A stretch of 64,000 bases of DNA from Stenopsyche tienmushanensis. Its lineage: Eukaryota; Arthropoda; Insecta; Trichoptera; Stenopsychidae. Where the stretch lies: contig WACJ01000040.1 in NCBI GenBank assembly GCA_008973525.1, positions 248,001 through 312,000 of the forward strand, read 5' to 3'. Both the position numbers and the translations under genes were made by a program. Position 1 is the first letter of the stretch. Each line of letters opens with the position of its first letter. A model generated the notes under the pieces. The model did not search any database and had not been told where the DNA came from. It was given only the letters and a program-made list of their open reading frames with translations. Positions 13,774-24,106 of this stretch are shown here, in pieces.

Positions 13774-14049
13774 ATGTCTTCGGTTCGCGACGACCAATTC
13801 GAAAGCCCGATGGAGTCTGGAAAAACTCTGAACACGGACGAGGGCGTCCTGGTGACTACGGAAGCACCAAACTCTCCCAAGTACAAGGTCCGGCCGATGA
13901 ACGTCCGGAATCTCTTGATGTCCCATGATAATGTGGTCAAAAGATGGAAGGCGACGGGGGATCCCATATACTTGCAGGCTATCATAAGTTTGAACTTCAA
14001 CATCGAGAAATCTTCCCTGAAGCGCTTGACAAAACGCAGAAATAAATGA
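13774..14049 (+). CDS. Family A copy 1, small basic-tailed protein with histone-type 3' end
   Basis: This is an intronless ORF of 91 codons. I start at the ATG of MSSVRDDQFES because copy A4 has an in-frame stop just upstream of that ATG, all five copies keep it, and family B starts with a similar MSSSRRNQMES. In this copy alone the frame could extend to an ATG at 13669. The N-terminal half is acidic and Ser/Thr/Pro-rich. The C-terminal half has LLMSHDNVVK, WK.T, YLQAIISLN..IEK and a basic end KRLTKRRNK that could be a nuclear localisation signal. There is no signal peptide and no membrane segment. The stop is followed 31 nt later by a perfect histone-type stem-loop. I do not recognise the family, and the sequence does not look like a core or linker histone. 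Distinct residues here are R44, R56, A59 and S79. Confidence 0.75.
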   Translation: MSSVRDDQFESPMESGKTLNTDEGVLVTTEAPNSPKYKVRPMNVRNLLMSHDNVVKRWKATGDPIYLQAIISLNFNIEKSSLKRLTKRRNK

Positions 14050-14080
14050 TGCAAAAATATTCATCGCCGCAGGATAAAAC

Positions 14081-14096
14081 GGTCCTTTTCAGGACC
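14081..14096 (+). promoter_or_regulatory. Histone-type mRNA 3' stem-loop of A1
   Basis: GGTCCTTTTCAGGACC is a 6-bp stem with loop TTTC, preceded by AAAAC and followed by ACT. It matches the metazoan replication-dependent histone mRNA stem-loop (GGYYYTTYTNARRRCC). It lies 31 nt after the stop codon, in the usual 3'UTR position. A purine-containing TGAAGCT about 22 nt downstream could serve as a weak histone downstream element. Confidence 0.85.
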
Positions 14097-14951
14097 ACTA
14101 GTTTTTCGATCGGTATAATGAAGCTTATGCTATACAGGGGATTTGATATATGGACCGGCAATTTTATTTTTAGAAACTAAGAGAAAAGTATCTTGGTTTT
14201 TCTTCAATAGTTTGAAGAAATACCCTAAATTTCACCCTTAAATCGTTATAACTTTTTAATCTGGACTCATAATAGCACGAAATAACTGTTTTTTGTATTT
14301 TGCAACGTATTTTAATTTTAAATAAATCATCATTAAAATGAATGCGTTTTAAATGCGTTTAAAAGAATAAAATATCATTAAAATATTGTTTTCAGTTAGA
14401 AAATAGTTTTTGATTATAAAAACCTATACTTTGCACTCATTGAATGCTCATTTTCAACAACAAATAATATGTTTACAACACCAAATATGTTCATATTTTA
14501 TAATTCAATATATATACTAACTAATTTTATCCCATTTTTTTGCTCGCTTGCTATAGACAAATTGTAAATGCTATTTATTTGAATGAATGCATAAAATATG
14601 TTGTTTAGCATCTAAATATAATATAAATTATTCCATATTTGGAGAAAAGCATCATAAAAGTGGTCCCGCTTTTAATGGATGAATTTTGAACTCGTTTTAT
14701 ATGAATCGACAATATATTTAATTATTATAATGAATTCGTTTTAAATGCGCTTTAAAGAAATACATTAATTGATAGACTATACTGATGAGCCTATAGAAAT
14801 CTTTATTTTGAAATAAATATTCTGAGAATTGTTTCTATGCAATTAGTGAAATCGATCCACCCACAGCCGATAAGCCTTCTTGTAAATCACACAAGTACTC
14901 GAAAGCTTCACCATTTCCTTGCCAACCTTGTTCGCATCCACATCGAGCACC
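14097..14951 (+). other. Spacer between A1 and B1
   Basis: This is AT-rich DNA with two copies of a GAATG/TTCGTTTTAAATGCG(T/C)TTTAAA-type direct repeat (about 14338-14362 and 14729-14755). The whole spacer recurs inverted between B2 and A5 (24430-25280). The last 110 bp before B1 contain ATCGAT (about 14851) and CGATAA (about 14868), which may be DRE-like promoter elements for B1. Confidence 0.5.
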
Positions 14952-15272
14952 ATGTCATCATCGCGACGGAATCAGATGGAGTCCCTGACGACTAAGTTAG
15001 AAAAGCTGAAAGTATCAGCCGATGGCGCTGCGAACGCCTCAAAGAGAGTCGTGGAATCTGGACGGATTCAAAAGAAGCGCACATCATCGCAAGACGACAA
15101 ATATCTTCCTGCGCACATCCAATGTCTGCTCAAGTATCGAAATGACATCAAAAGCCAATGGAAGGGAACAAACAATATAAAATTATTGAACGTCATTATT
15201 GACCTCAACAATGTGATTATCAAACAGCTGAAAGATTTGAAAGCAGAACGACTCAAATCGAAAACAACTTGA
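14952..15272 (+). CDS. Family B copy 1, small basic protein with histone-type 3' end
   Basis: This is an intronless ORF of 106 codons from the ATG at 14952 (context CACCATGT). An upstream in-frame ATG at 14919 would add 11 residues. I prefer the inner one because MSSSRRNQMES aligns with the family A start MSSVRDDQFES. Residues 12-30 look able to form a short coiled coil, the centre is basic and Ser-rich (KKRTSSQDDKYLPA), and the C-terminal half reads IQCLLKYRNDIKSQWK then LLNVIIDLNNVIIKQLKDLK. This C-terminal half aligns with family A (LL, KS.WK, T, L..II.LN..I.K..LK.L). The product is lysine/arginine-rich and probably nuclear. The function is unknown and it is not a recognisable histone. The stop is 22 nt before a histone stem-loop. 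Confidence 0.75.
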   Translation: MSSSRRNQMESLTTKLEKLKVSADGAANASKRVVESGRIQKKRTSSQDDKYLPAHIQCLLKYRNDIKSQWKGTNNIKLLNVIIDLNNVIIKQLKDLKAERLKSKTT

Positions 15273-15293
15273 TCGCAATTGTCAATTTAAAAC

Positions 15294-15309
15294 GGTCCTT
15301 TTCAGGACC
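15294..15309 (+). promoter_or_regulatory. Histone-type mRNA 3' stem-loop of B1
   Basis: This 16-nt hairpin is identical to the one behind A1, with the same AAAAC 5' flank but a different 3' flank (AAAATT). An ATCGGT shared with the A copies follows at about 15322, then ACGAGCT at about 15337-15343, a possible histone downstream element. Confidence 0.85.
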
Positions 15310-15339
15310 AAAATTATTTTTATCGGTTGAACGTAACAC

Positions 15340-16989
15340 GAGCTATACGTTTCAATTTTATTTTATTTAAGGAACGCTTATATAAAAAAATCTGCTTCAT
15401 ATCAAGGATAGATGCATACATTTTTTAATTATTATTTTGCACATCCCTAGACCAATAAATCCAACGGTGTCAGGTCTAGATACCGTACGGGCCACGGAAT
15501 AGGGCTGCCAAAAGAATTAGTTTACACGATAGAGATGTCCACAAAATAAATTTGTATTTAATGCATGTTTTGCAACAAATTGCATTTGTATGACATGTAG
15601 CACATCGCTGGAAAGGGTATAAAATATGTTTAAAATAGTTTTTTTATTTAAAGAATTTAGAAGTTGACCTTCTACATTCATACGGAAATTATACTTTTTA
15701 TAGCTCAACGGCACATTTTATGTGATTTTGGATAGTAGGAAATAATTTTTTTAAACCATTTGCACAAAATAAAGATTTATTTAAATAAAAAATATATTTC
15801 AAAATACAAAATAGTTATTTAGTGTTATTACAATCACAGATTAAAAACTTAATTGATTTAAAGGTGAATTTTAGGGTATTTTTCCAAAATGTTGAAAAAC
15901 AATTCGATTTCGAAAACCCTGACACTTAGGACTTAGTGCATATGTATAAAACGTAGCAAAAGACCCCCTTACCCCGAAAAAAAGATTGTCGGTCCATTTG
16001 TCAAAACACCTTATATAGATATGATTCTTAAAAATAGCCATTCGGTATTGTAAATATTATTTAGATGTTTTTATTAAACCAGTTATATTATATATTTTTA
16101 TGTTAAATCTTTTTAATTTGGGCTTATTTGCATGTTATAATATAAGTATGGAGCTTTATAACTTTTAATTCCTCAATAGTTGGTACGGAAGATTTCACAA
16201 GTTAAAAAAATGTATATTGATAATAACAATTTGCATGTTAAATATGAAATATTGAGCAAAGGCTTCTCTTTTTGAATAAATAGATTACTCCCCCAATTGA
16301 TAAGCAAAATTTCCAATTTAAAAACCAGGAATTATTTCAACTTATAAAATATGCTATGGAATAATATTCAATAATATCTTGGAATTTTTCATCATAATTA
16401 CAATTGATGGTTTCTACTCATTAGCATAAAGATAACACCCCCGATTATCGATTAAATATTAAAACTGTATTTAAGCAAAATTTAATATTACAGAATATGG
16501 GACAGGCCATTTATTTTTGAAATGCTATTTGGAAAATTGAATTTATCTTCCTTTAATATTCATAGGAATTCGCCAAACATGCAAATGGAAAAAAAAAGTT
16601 GAATAAAAATAAGTATGCATAATACATTTATATATAAATCCTTGCGTAAATTGGGCACAAAATGATGTATAAGTGATCATGTTGTAAGTTAAAAACTGCA
16701 AATTTTAGTATGTGTTTTAAACGTAATAAAGTTGCTTAAATTTAAATAAAACCAAATCAATATAATGTTGCATTTGAATAAAGATAAATTGCAAGGCCGA
16801 TAATAGATGTCGCGTCGATAACAGGTGGCGATATTAAGCATTATCGCACACACTTAAGCTTTACACTCATTAAAAGGACATTTAATTATTTCGCAATGGA
16901 ACAATCCCGCACACAATAGCTTGCAATTATTACCAAAACCATCATTCGCTTCTAGACCATCAACACGATTAGACCTTCTCTACAACGAA
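15340..16989 (+). repeat. Y-Z-W-V blocks and A2 promoter region
   Basis: From left to right this contains block Y (15340-15730), block Z (15730-16080; it resembles the 3' flank of the A genes in reverse), block W (about 16260-16400, with ACTCCCCCAATTGATAAGC) and block V (about 16420-16560), followed by the A2 upstream region. The same order occurs inverted at 18.9-21.2 kb. No intact ORF is present. Confidence 0.65.
16798..16845 (+). promoter_or_regulatory. CGATA-motif cluster upstream of gene A2
   Basis: This is the same three CGATA plus one TATCG arrangement as at A1, at the equivalent distance from the start codon, with a few substitutions between the motifs. Confidence 0.4.
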
Positions 16990-17265
16990 ATGTCTTCGGT
17001 TTGCGACGACCAATTCGAAAGCCCGGTAGAGTCTGGAAAAACTCTGGACACGGGCGAGGGCGTCCTGGTGACTACGGAAGCACCAAACTCTCCCAAGTAC
17101 AAGGTCCGGCCGATGAACGTCCAGAATCTTTTGATGTCCCATGATAATGTGGTTAAAAGTTGGAAGACGACGAGGGATCCCATATATCTGCAGGCTATCA
17201 TAAGTTTGAACTACAAAATCGAGAAAGCTTCCCTGAAGCGCTTGACAAAACGCAGAAAAAAATGA
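16990..17265 (+). CDS. Family A copy 2
   Basis: This is a 91-codon intronless ORF, colinear with A1. It differs at several residues: C5, V13, D20, G22, Q44, S56, T59, R61, Y74, K75, A79 and K90. The frame is open upstream to about 16921 without an ATG, because the A1 upstream ATG reads ATT here. The C-terminal LLMSHDNVVKSWKTT motif and the YLQAIISLN motif are unchanged. It has the same unknown function and the same histone-type 3' end. Confidence 0.75.
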   Translation: MSSVCDDQFESPVESGKTLDTGEGVLVTTEAPNSPKYKVRPMNVQNLLMSHDNVVKSWKTTRDPIYLQAIISLNYKIEKASLKRLTKRRKK

Positions 17266-17296
17266 TGCAAAAATATTCATCGCCACAGGATAAAAC

Positions 17297-17312
17297 GGTC
17301 CTTTTCAGGACC
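17297..17312 (+). promoter_or_regulatory. Histone-type mRNA 3' stem-loop of A2
   Basis: This is the perfect 16-nt hairpin 31 nt after the A2 stop, flanked by AAAAC and ACTAG as at A1. Confidence 0.85.
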
Positions 17313-17497
17313 ACTAGTTTTTCGATCGGTATAAATGAAGCTTATGCTATACAGGGAATTTGATAGATGGACCGGCAATTATTTTTTTTTTTTTTTGGAA
17401 ACTAAGAAGGAAGTGTCGAAATATTATTTTTCTTCAATATTTTGAAAAAATACCTTAAATTTCACCTTTAAATCGTCGTAACTTTTTAATCTGGACA

Positions 17498-17570
17498 CCA
17501 CTTTTACTCTGGAGGAGGCGAAACACCAGGAGAAAGACCAACTTCTGGCTAACGGGCACCCGAAGTTATA
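17498..17570. repeat. Junction insert between A2 and A3
   Basis: The A2 3' flank breaks off and about 70 bp of unrelated, GC-richer sequence (CTGGAGGAGGCGAAACACC..) follows before the A3 upstream region starts in mid-block. The A2-A3 distance is only 905 bp instead of 3216. This marks a deletion or recombination joint. The insert resembles part of the dispersed repeat at 42940-43230 and 62690-63420. Confidence 0.5.
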
Positions 17571-17702
17571 GATCATGTTGTAAGTTAAAAACGGTAAATT
17601 TTATTATGCGTTTTAAAAATTATAAATTCATTAAAATTGCCTAAATTTAAATACAACTAAATCGATATAAAGTTGCATTTGAATAAAGATAAATTGCAAG
17701 GC

Positions 17703-17751
17703 CGATAATAGATGTCGCGTCGATAACAGGTGGCGATATTAAGCATTATCG
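17703..17751 (+). promoter_or_regulatory. CGATA-motif cluster upstream of gene A3
   Basis: The same conserved block as at A1 and A2 (three CGATA, one TATCG) lies about 145-190 bp before the A3 ATG. Confidence 0.4.
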
Positions 17752-17894
17752 CACACACTTAAGCTTTACACTCATTAAAAGGACATTTAATTATTTCGCA
17801 ACGGAACAATCCCGCACACAATAGCTTGCAATTATCACCAAAACCATCATTCGCTTCTAGACCATCAACACGTTTAGACCTTCTCTACAACGAA

Positions 17895-18170
17895 ATGTCT
17901 TCGGTTCGCGACGACCAATTCGAAAGCCCGGTGGAGTCTGGAAAAACTCTGGACACGGACGAGGGCGTCCTGGTGACTACGGAGGCACCAAACTCTCCCA
18001 AGTACAAGGTCCGACCGATGAACGTCCAGAATCTCTTGATGTCCCATGATAATGTGGTGAAAAGTTGGAAGACAACGAGGGATCCCATATATCTGCAGGC
18101 TATCATAAGTTTGAACTTCAACATCGAGAAAGCTTCCTTGAAGCGCTTGACAAAACGCAGAAATAAATGA
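17895..18170 (+). CDS. Family A copy 3
   Basis: This is a 91-codon intronless ORF, closest to a consensus of the five copies (R5, V13, D20, D22, Q44, S56, T59, R61, F74, N75, A79, N90). There is an acidic Ser/Thr-rich N-terminal half, the LLMSHDNVVKSWKTT and YLQAIISLN motifs, and a basic KRLTKRRNK end. There is no signal peptide. Stop and stem-loop spacing are as in A1. Function is unknown. Confidence 0.75.
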   Translation: MSSVRDDQFESPVESGKTLDTDEGVLVTTEAPNSPKYKVRPMNVQNLLMSHDNVVKSWKTTRDPIYLQAIISLNFNIEKASLKRLTKRRNK

Positions 18171-18201
18171 TGCAAAAGTATTCATCGCCGCAGGATAAAA
18201 C

Positions 18202-18217
18202 GGTCCTTTTCAGGACC
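18202..18217 (+). promoter_or_regulatory. Histone-type mRNA 3' stem-loop of A3
   Basis: This is the perfect 16-nt hairpin 31 nt after the A3 stop, with the family A flanks AAAAC and ACTAG. Confidence 0.85.
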
Positions 18218-18925
18218 ACTAGTTTTTCGATCGGTATAATGAAGCTTATGCTATACGGGGAATTTGATAGATTGACCGGCAATTATTTTTTTTATGGAAA
18301 CTATGGGAGAAATGGCTTGGTTGTCGAAAAAATATTATTTTTCTTCAATATTTTCAAAAAATACCCTAAATTTCACATTAAAATCGTTGTAACTTTTTAA
18401 TCTGGACACATAATAGCACGAAATAACACTAAATAAATGTTTTTTGTATTTTGCAATGTATTTTTATTTTTTTAATAAATCATCATTTTATGCAACTGGT
18501 TTAAACAAAATTACTTATGTGCTTCCAAAGACACATAAAATGTGCAAACCAATACGAAATGTTAACTTCTAAATTCTTTAAACAAAAAACAACAACAACT
18601 ATTTTGAACTTAATTTATTTTTAAAAAACCTCTAAATTATTCCCTTTCCAACGATATGCCACATTTCATATAAACCTTTCAATGAGTCGTTAACTTTGAA
18701 GAGGTATCAGTTCGCCAAGATCAGGGTTAAGAAAATACTTTTTATGTTTAAGATGTTTCTATTAAATTTATTCAAATTGGCCACCTCTGCTTCGTATGCA
18801 CGCTCGAAACCTTTTATATTATTTCAGCTGTAGTTATCTAAAGTAGCATTTCCTCTTTCATTTTTGCAAAGGTGGCTATTATTCTTTCAATTAGGATTTA
18901 TTATCTCTATCGTTTAAATTAATCC
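18218..18925. repeat. A3 downstream flank
   Basis: The stretch to about 18620 is the A-type 3' flank (GACCGGCAA, CCCTAAATTTCAC, TTTTTAATCTGGACA, AAATAAATCATCATT), also seen diverged in the Z blocks. The rest (18620-18925) is AT-rich and ends at the first inverted Y block. No coding capacity is evident. Confidence 0.5.
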
Positions 18926-21209
18926 TTTTGGCGGCCCTATTCCGTGGCTCGCACGGTCTCTACACCTGACACCGTTGGATTTATTGGTCTAGGGACGTGC
19001 AAAATAATAATTAAAAAATGTATGCCATCTATCCTTGATATGAAGCAGATTTTTTATATAAGCGTTCCTTAAAACAAAATAAAAATTGAAACGTTGCGTT
19101 CAACTGAGGATAAATTCAAGGAGGATAAATTCAATTTTCTAAATAACATTCAAAAAATAAATGACCTGTTCCATATATTGTAACATTAAATTTTGCTTAA
19201 ATACAGTTGTAATAGTTACCAAATAATCGGGGGTGTTATCATTATGCTAATGAGTAGAAATCGCCCATAAGTGTCTGTTACTTATGCTGACAAATTCCAA
19301 GAAATTTTATAATTACATAGCATATTTTATAAGTAGAGATAATTCCTGGTTTTTAATTTGGAAATTTTGCTTATCAATTGGGGGAGTAATATATTTATTT
19401 ATAAAGAGAAACCTTGGTTCAATATTTAATATTTGACATGCAAATTATTATTATCAATATACAAATTTTTAACTTGTGAAATCTTTCGTACCGACTATTG
19501 AGGAATTAAAAATTATAAAGCCTCATACTTATATTATAACATGCAAATTAGCCCAAATTAAATAGGATTTAACATAAAAGTACGTATTGTAACTGGTTTA
19601 ATAAAATCATCTAAATAATATTTACAATACCGAATGGCTATTTTTAAGAATCATATCTATATAAGGTATTTGACAAATGGACCGACAATCTTTTTTTCGG
19701 GGTAAGGGGGTCTTTTGCTACGTTTTATACATATGCACTAAGTGTCAGGGTTGTCGAAATAGAATTGTTTTTCAACATTTTGGAAAAATACCCTAAAAAA
19801 TCACCTTTAAATCAATTAAGTTTTTAATCTGTGATTGTAATAACACTAAATAACTATTTTGTATTTTGAAATATATTTTTTATTTAAATAAATCATTATT
19901 TTGTGCAAATGGTTTAAAAAAAAATTACTTCTATCTTTCCAAAATCACATAAAATGTGCCGTTGAGCTATAAAAAGTGTCATTTCCTTATAATGTGGAAG
20001 GTCAACTTTTGAATTCTTTTAATAAAAAAACTATTTTAAATTTAGTTTATACCCTTTCCAGCGATGTGCTACATGTCATACAAATACAATGTGTTGCAAA
20101 ACATGCATTAAATACAAATTTACTTTGTAAACATCTCTATCGTGTAAACTAATTATTTTGGCAGCCCTATTCCGTGGCTCGCACGGTCTCTACACCTGAC
20201 ACCGTTGGATTTATTGGTCTAGGGACGTGCAAAATAATAATTAAAAAATGTATGCCATCTATCCTTGATATGAAGCAGATTTTTTATATAAGCGTTCCTT
20301 AAAACAAAATAAAAATTGAAACGTTATGTTCAACTGAGGATAAATTCAAGGAGGATAAATTCAATTTTCTAAATAACATTCAAAAAAAATGACCTGTTCT
20401 ATATGTTGTAATATTAAATTTTGCTTAAATACAGTTATATTAGTTACCAGATAATCGGGGGTGTTATTATGCTAATGAGTAGAAATCGCCCATAATTGTC
20501 TAGTATTTATGCTGACAAATTCCAAGAAATTATATTATTACAAAGCATATTTTATAAGTAGAGATAATTCCTGGTTTTTAAATTGGAAATTTTGCTTATC
20601 AATTGGGGGTGTAATCTATATATTTATAAAGAGAAACCTTTGTTAAATATTTGACATGGAAATTATTATCATCAATATACATTTTTTTACTTTTATAAGT
20701 CTTCCGTACCAACTATAGAGCAATTAAAAATTATAAAGTCGCACACTTATATTATAGCATGCACATAAGCCCAAATTAAATAGGATTTAACATAAAAATA
20801 TATAATATAAGTGGTTTAATAAAAACATCTAAATAATATTTATAATACCGAATAGCTAGTTTTAAGAATCGTATCTATTGTATATAGGGTGTTTGGCAAA
20901 TGGACCGACAATTTTTTTTGGGGGTAAGGGGGTCTTTTGCTACGTTTTATACATTTACACTTAGTCCTGAGTGTCAGGGTTGTCGAAATAGAATTGTTTT
21001 TCAACATTTTGAAAAAATTTCACCTTTAAATCAATTAGCTTTTTAATCTGTGATTGTATAATAATAACACTAAATAACCATTTTGTATTTTGAAATATAT
21101 TTTTAATTTTAATAAATCATTATTTTGTGCAAATGGTTTAAAAAAATTACTTCCAACTTTCCAAAGTCACATAAAATGTGCCGTTGAGCTATAAAAAATG
21201 TCATTTCCG

Positions 21210-21215
21210 TATGGA

Positions 21216-21217
<2 letters not shown>
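21210..21217. repeat. Target-site duplication, left copy
   Basis: TATGGAAG lies directly before the T-run of the non-LTR insertion and is repeated at 23695-23702 on the other side. The uninterrupted unit at about 20000 shows the related empty site. Confidence 0.65.
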
Positions 21218-21265
<48 letters not shown>

Positions 21266-23694
21266 AACAATCTATCCTTTGGGGGACATTCAGTTCTTAT
21301 TATGACGTTTCTGTCTCGTGTAGGTCCCCATTCGTTAATGAGGACCTAATGTTCATTCATTTGAATCTTTTGTCCAGGTCATGAACCAAATATCTTTTCA
21401 GCCTGCGCGTTCCGGAGTTTTGGCTAATCAGCTCTTCAACAAGGCGGTTGGGGTGTGTGTTTAACCTTCTTTTGTACTTCTGGCTATGGCTTTCGATCTC
21501 CTGCCTCACTGTTGGTATGCTCAATATGCTGTGTATTGTTTCGTTTGTAACGTACCATGGAATGTTGCCTATGGTACGTAGCACTTTAGATTGAAAGCGT
21601 TGGAGAATTTCTATATTGGAGTTCGATGCGGTTCCCCAGAGCTGTATCCCATATGTCCAGATTGGTTTTAGTAAACTTTTGTATATTAGTGTTTTGTTTA
21701 TTAGGGACAGTTCCGATTTTCGGCCCATTAGCCAATACAGCATTCTGATTTTGATTTCCAGTTGCTTTTTCTTCTTTTTTATGTGCGTCTTCCATGTTAG
21801 ACGTCTGTCTAGGTGCATACCGAGATATTTAACTGCATCTGCCTGTGGCAGTGCGCAATCATTCAGTGAGACAGGTGGACACGTTTCTCGTCTATTAGTG
21901 AAAGTGACATGCGTAGATTTACTTTCATTGGCCTTTATACGCCATTTCTTGAGCCATTTCTGTATATTGTTGAGGTCATGTTGGAGCAGTTGAGACGCTA
22001 TTGCCGGGTCGTTGTGCGAGGTTAGAAGAGCTGTGTCGTCCGCGAAGGTGGCCGTTGTCGTGGTGTCCGTTGTCGGAATGTCGGCTGTGTATATAAGATA
22101 TAAAATTGGGCCAAGTACGCTGCCTTGTGGGACGCCGGATTTTATGTCGTGGAGCGTGGTGGCTTCATCTTCGTATTTGACGTAGAATGTTCTGCTGGTC
22201 AGGTATGATTTGAATATGGAAAAGTAGTTTGTGGGCAGTTGTTTTCCGATTTTATATAGCAATCCCGGATGCCACACTTTGTCAAAAGCCTGAGTTACGT
22301 CCAGGAATGCTGCCGAACAATATTTTCTGTCTTCTAAGTCCTTGTGTATTCTATTGAAGATCCTGTGTATTTGTTCCACAGTCGCATGTTGTTGACGAAA
22401 TCCAAATTGATGATTGGGTATTAGATTGTTTTCTTCGATCAATGGCTTGAGTCTCTTCAGTAGTAGTTTTTCAAAAAGTTTGGAAATTATTGGGAGTAAA
22501 CTGATGGGTCTGTATGATTTGACGTCATGTATATCCTTGCCGGGCTTGGGGATTAGAATAATCTTAGCCACTTTCCATTGCGGGGGGAAATAGCCCATTT
22601 TTAGTACCGCATTGAATGTTTGTACCAAGAACTTAAATCCTTTAGTAGGGAGTTCCTTTACCATTCTTCCCGTAATGAGATCGTAGCCAGACGATTTTTT
22701 AATGTCGACCTTTGCTATGACTGATCTGACTTCTCGCTTTGTGAATTTTTTGATGCAAATGGTTGTTTTTTTTGTAATTGGCGGCCGGTGAATCTCATCT
22801 TCGCTTTCTGAAGTATTCATGTTTATGTGTGGAGTGAATACTTCTGTCAAGTGACTAGCGAATATTTCCGCCTTTTCTTTGCTATTTCTAGCCCATTCTC
22901 CATTTTTCTTTTTGATAGGTGGTGATGTTACTTGGGGTTGTTTTAAATATTTTGTAGCTTTCCATAGTGAATAATCTGTGGCTTCAGTGGCGGTTAGCCC
23001 GTTGAGGTAGTCACTGATTGCTTCATTTTTGCTTTTGGTGATGGCATTTTTAAGGTTTTTTATAGCTCGGTTTAGTTTGTTTTTGTTTTCTGGCGATCTC
23101 GTTATTTGCCAAAGTTTTCTTATTTTGCGTTTTTCTGCGATTTTCTGTTTGATTGTTGTGCTTAACTGTTCTTTTTTATTTTTTTGCGTCCATTCCGGAG
23201 TTGAATTCTTTGCGGCTTCCCGCAGAGTAGAGTTAAAAAGTTCAACTGCGTCCGTGATGTTCTTTTTTGTTTTAAGGGGTATATTTGCCGTCAAGTGGTT
23301 GTCAATTAGTTCGCGATAATCGTTCCAGTTTGTGCGGTTATTGGTTAGTGTTAAGGGCTTTAGTATTTTCCTCACATGACTGCTCATCGTGACTATGACG
23401 GGAGAATGGTCGGAGGACAGATCAAGACTGGACTCTGCCTTGAAGTAGGCTGCTGATATTCCCCTTATAACGCAAAAGTCAATGGTGTCTGGGATTTTTT
23501 TCCTGTCAGTTGGCCAGTACGTGGGTTGATTTGATGATATTGTAGCAAGATTCAACGCAGTGATTGCCTTGTGTAATTCTCGTCCTTTGGTGGTTATCAG
23601 CCTCGAGCCCCATTGCGTATGTTTGGCATTATAATCTCCACCAGCGATGAATTTATTTCCAAGAGTGTTGTAAAATCTTTGGAAGTTTTCTTTT
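21218..23694 (-). mobile_element. 5'-truncated Jockey-clade non-LTR retrotransposon
   Basis: On the minus strand an open frame without its own ATG runs from 23694 to a stop at 21357 (about 778 residues). The N-terminal end is the C-terminal half of an APE-type endonuclease (AGGDYNAKHTQWGS, then SSDHSPV). A complete reverse transcriptase follows with AFLDVTQAFDKVWH, GVPQGSVLGPILY and FADD. About 90 bp of 3'UTR precede an uninterrupted 47-nt poly(A), seen as T at 21218-21264. The insertion is flanked by 8-bp TATGGAAG duplications. ORF1 and the first part of the endonuclease are absent, so it cannot move by itself. The long pure tail and intact frame point to a recent insertion, younger than the repeat units it splits. 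Confidence 0.92.
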
Positions 23695-23702
23695 TATGGA
23701 AG
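23695..23702. repeat. Target-site duplication, right copy
   Basis: TATGGAAG matches the copy at 21210-21217 and marks the truncated 5' end of the Jockey element. Confidence 0.65.
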
Positions 23703-24069
23703 TGGAAGTTCAACTTCTAAATTCTTCAAATAAAAAAAACTGTTTTAAACTTAGTTTATACCCTTTCCAGCGATGTGCTACATGTCATACAAATGCAATT
23801 TGTTGCAAAACACGCATTAAATACAAATTTATTTTGTGGACATCTCTATCATGTAAACTAATTCTTTTGGCAGCCCTATTCCGTGGCTCGCACGGTCACT
23901 AGACCTGACGCCGTTGGATTTATTGGTCTAGGGACGTGCAAAATAATAATTAAAAATATATGCCATCTATCCTTGATACGAAGCAGATTTTTTATATAAG
24001 CGTTCATTAAAACAAAATTAAAATTAAAACGTATAGCTCGTGTTACGTTCAACCGATAAAAATAATTTT

Positions 24070-24085
24070 GGTCCTGAAAAGGACC
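24070..24085 (-). promoter_or_regulatory. Histone-type mRNA 3' stem-loop of B2
   Basis: This is the perfect 16-nt hairpin on the minus strand, preceded by AAAAC, 21 nt after the B2 stop. The flanks are as at B1. Confidence 0.85.
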
Positions 24086-24106
24086 GTTTTAAATTGACAA
24101 TTGCGA

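Larger units (their letters stand above)
18931..23869 (-). repeat. Gene-less tandem 1.23 kb repeat units (inverted)
   Basis: The Y block start (GCAGCCCTATTCCGTGGCTC) occurs at about 18931, 20161 and 23870. The first two are 1230 bp apart. The last is about 1224 bp further once the 2.49 kb Jockey insertion is removed. Each unit runs Y, V, W, Z on the inverted strand. V joins directly to the remains of the B 3' flank (GTTCAACTGAGGATAAATTC), so these units are 3.2 kb repeats that lost genes A and B by one deletion and were then amplified in tandem. Confidence 0.7.

Noticed and set aside
13753..14064. 103- and 96-residue minus-strand ORFs opposite the family A genes
   Set aside because: They are mirror frames of the A genes. 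The direction of the histone-type stem-loop, promoter cluster and start context all support the plus (A) frame. The same holds at the other copies.
21616..21993. Plus-strand ORFs inside the Jockey element
   Set aside because: They are antisense shadows of the reverse transcriptase frame.
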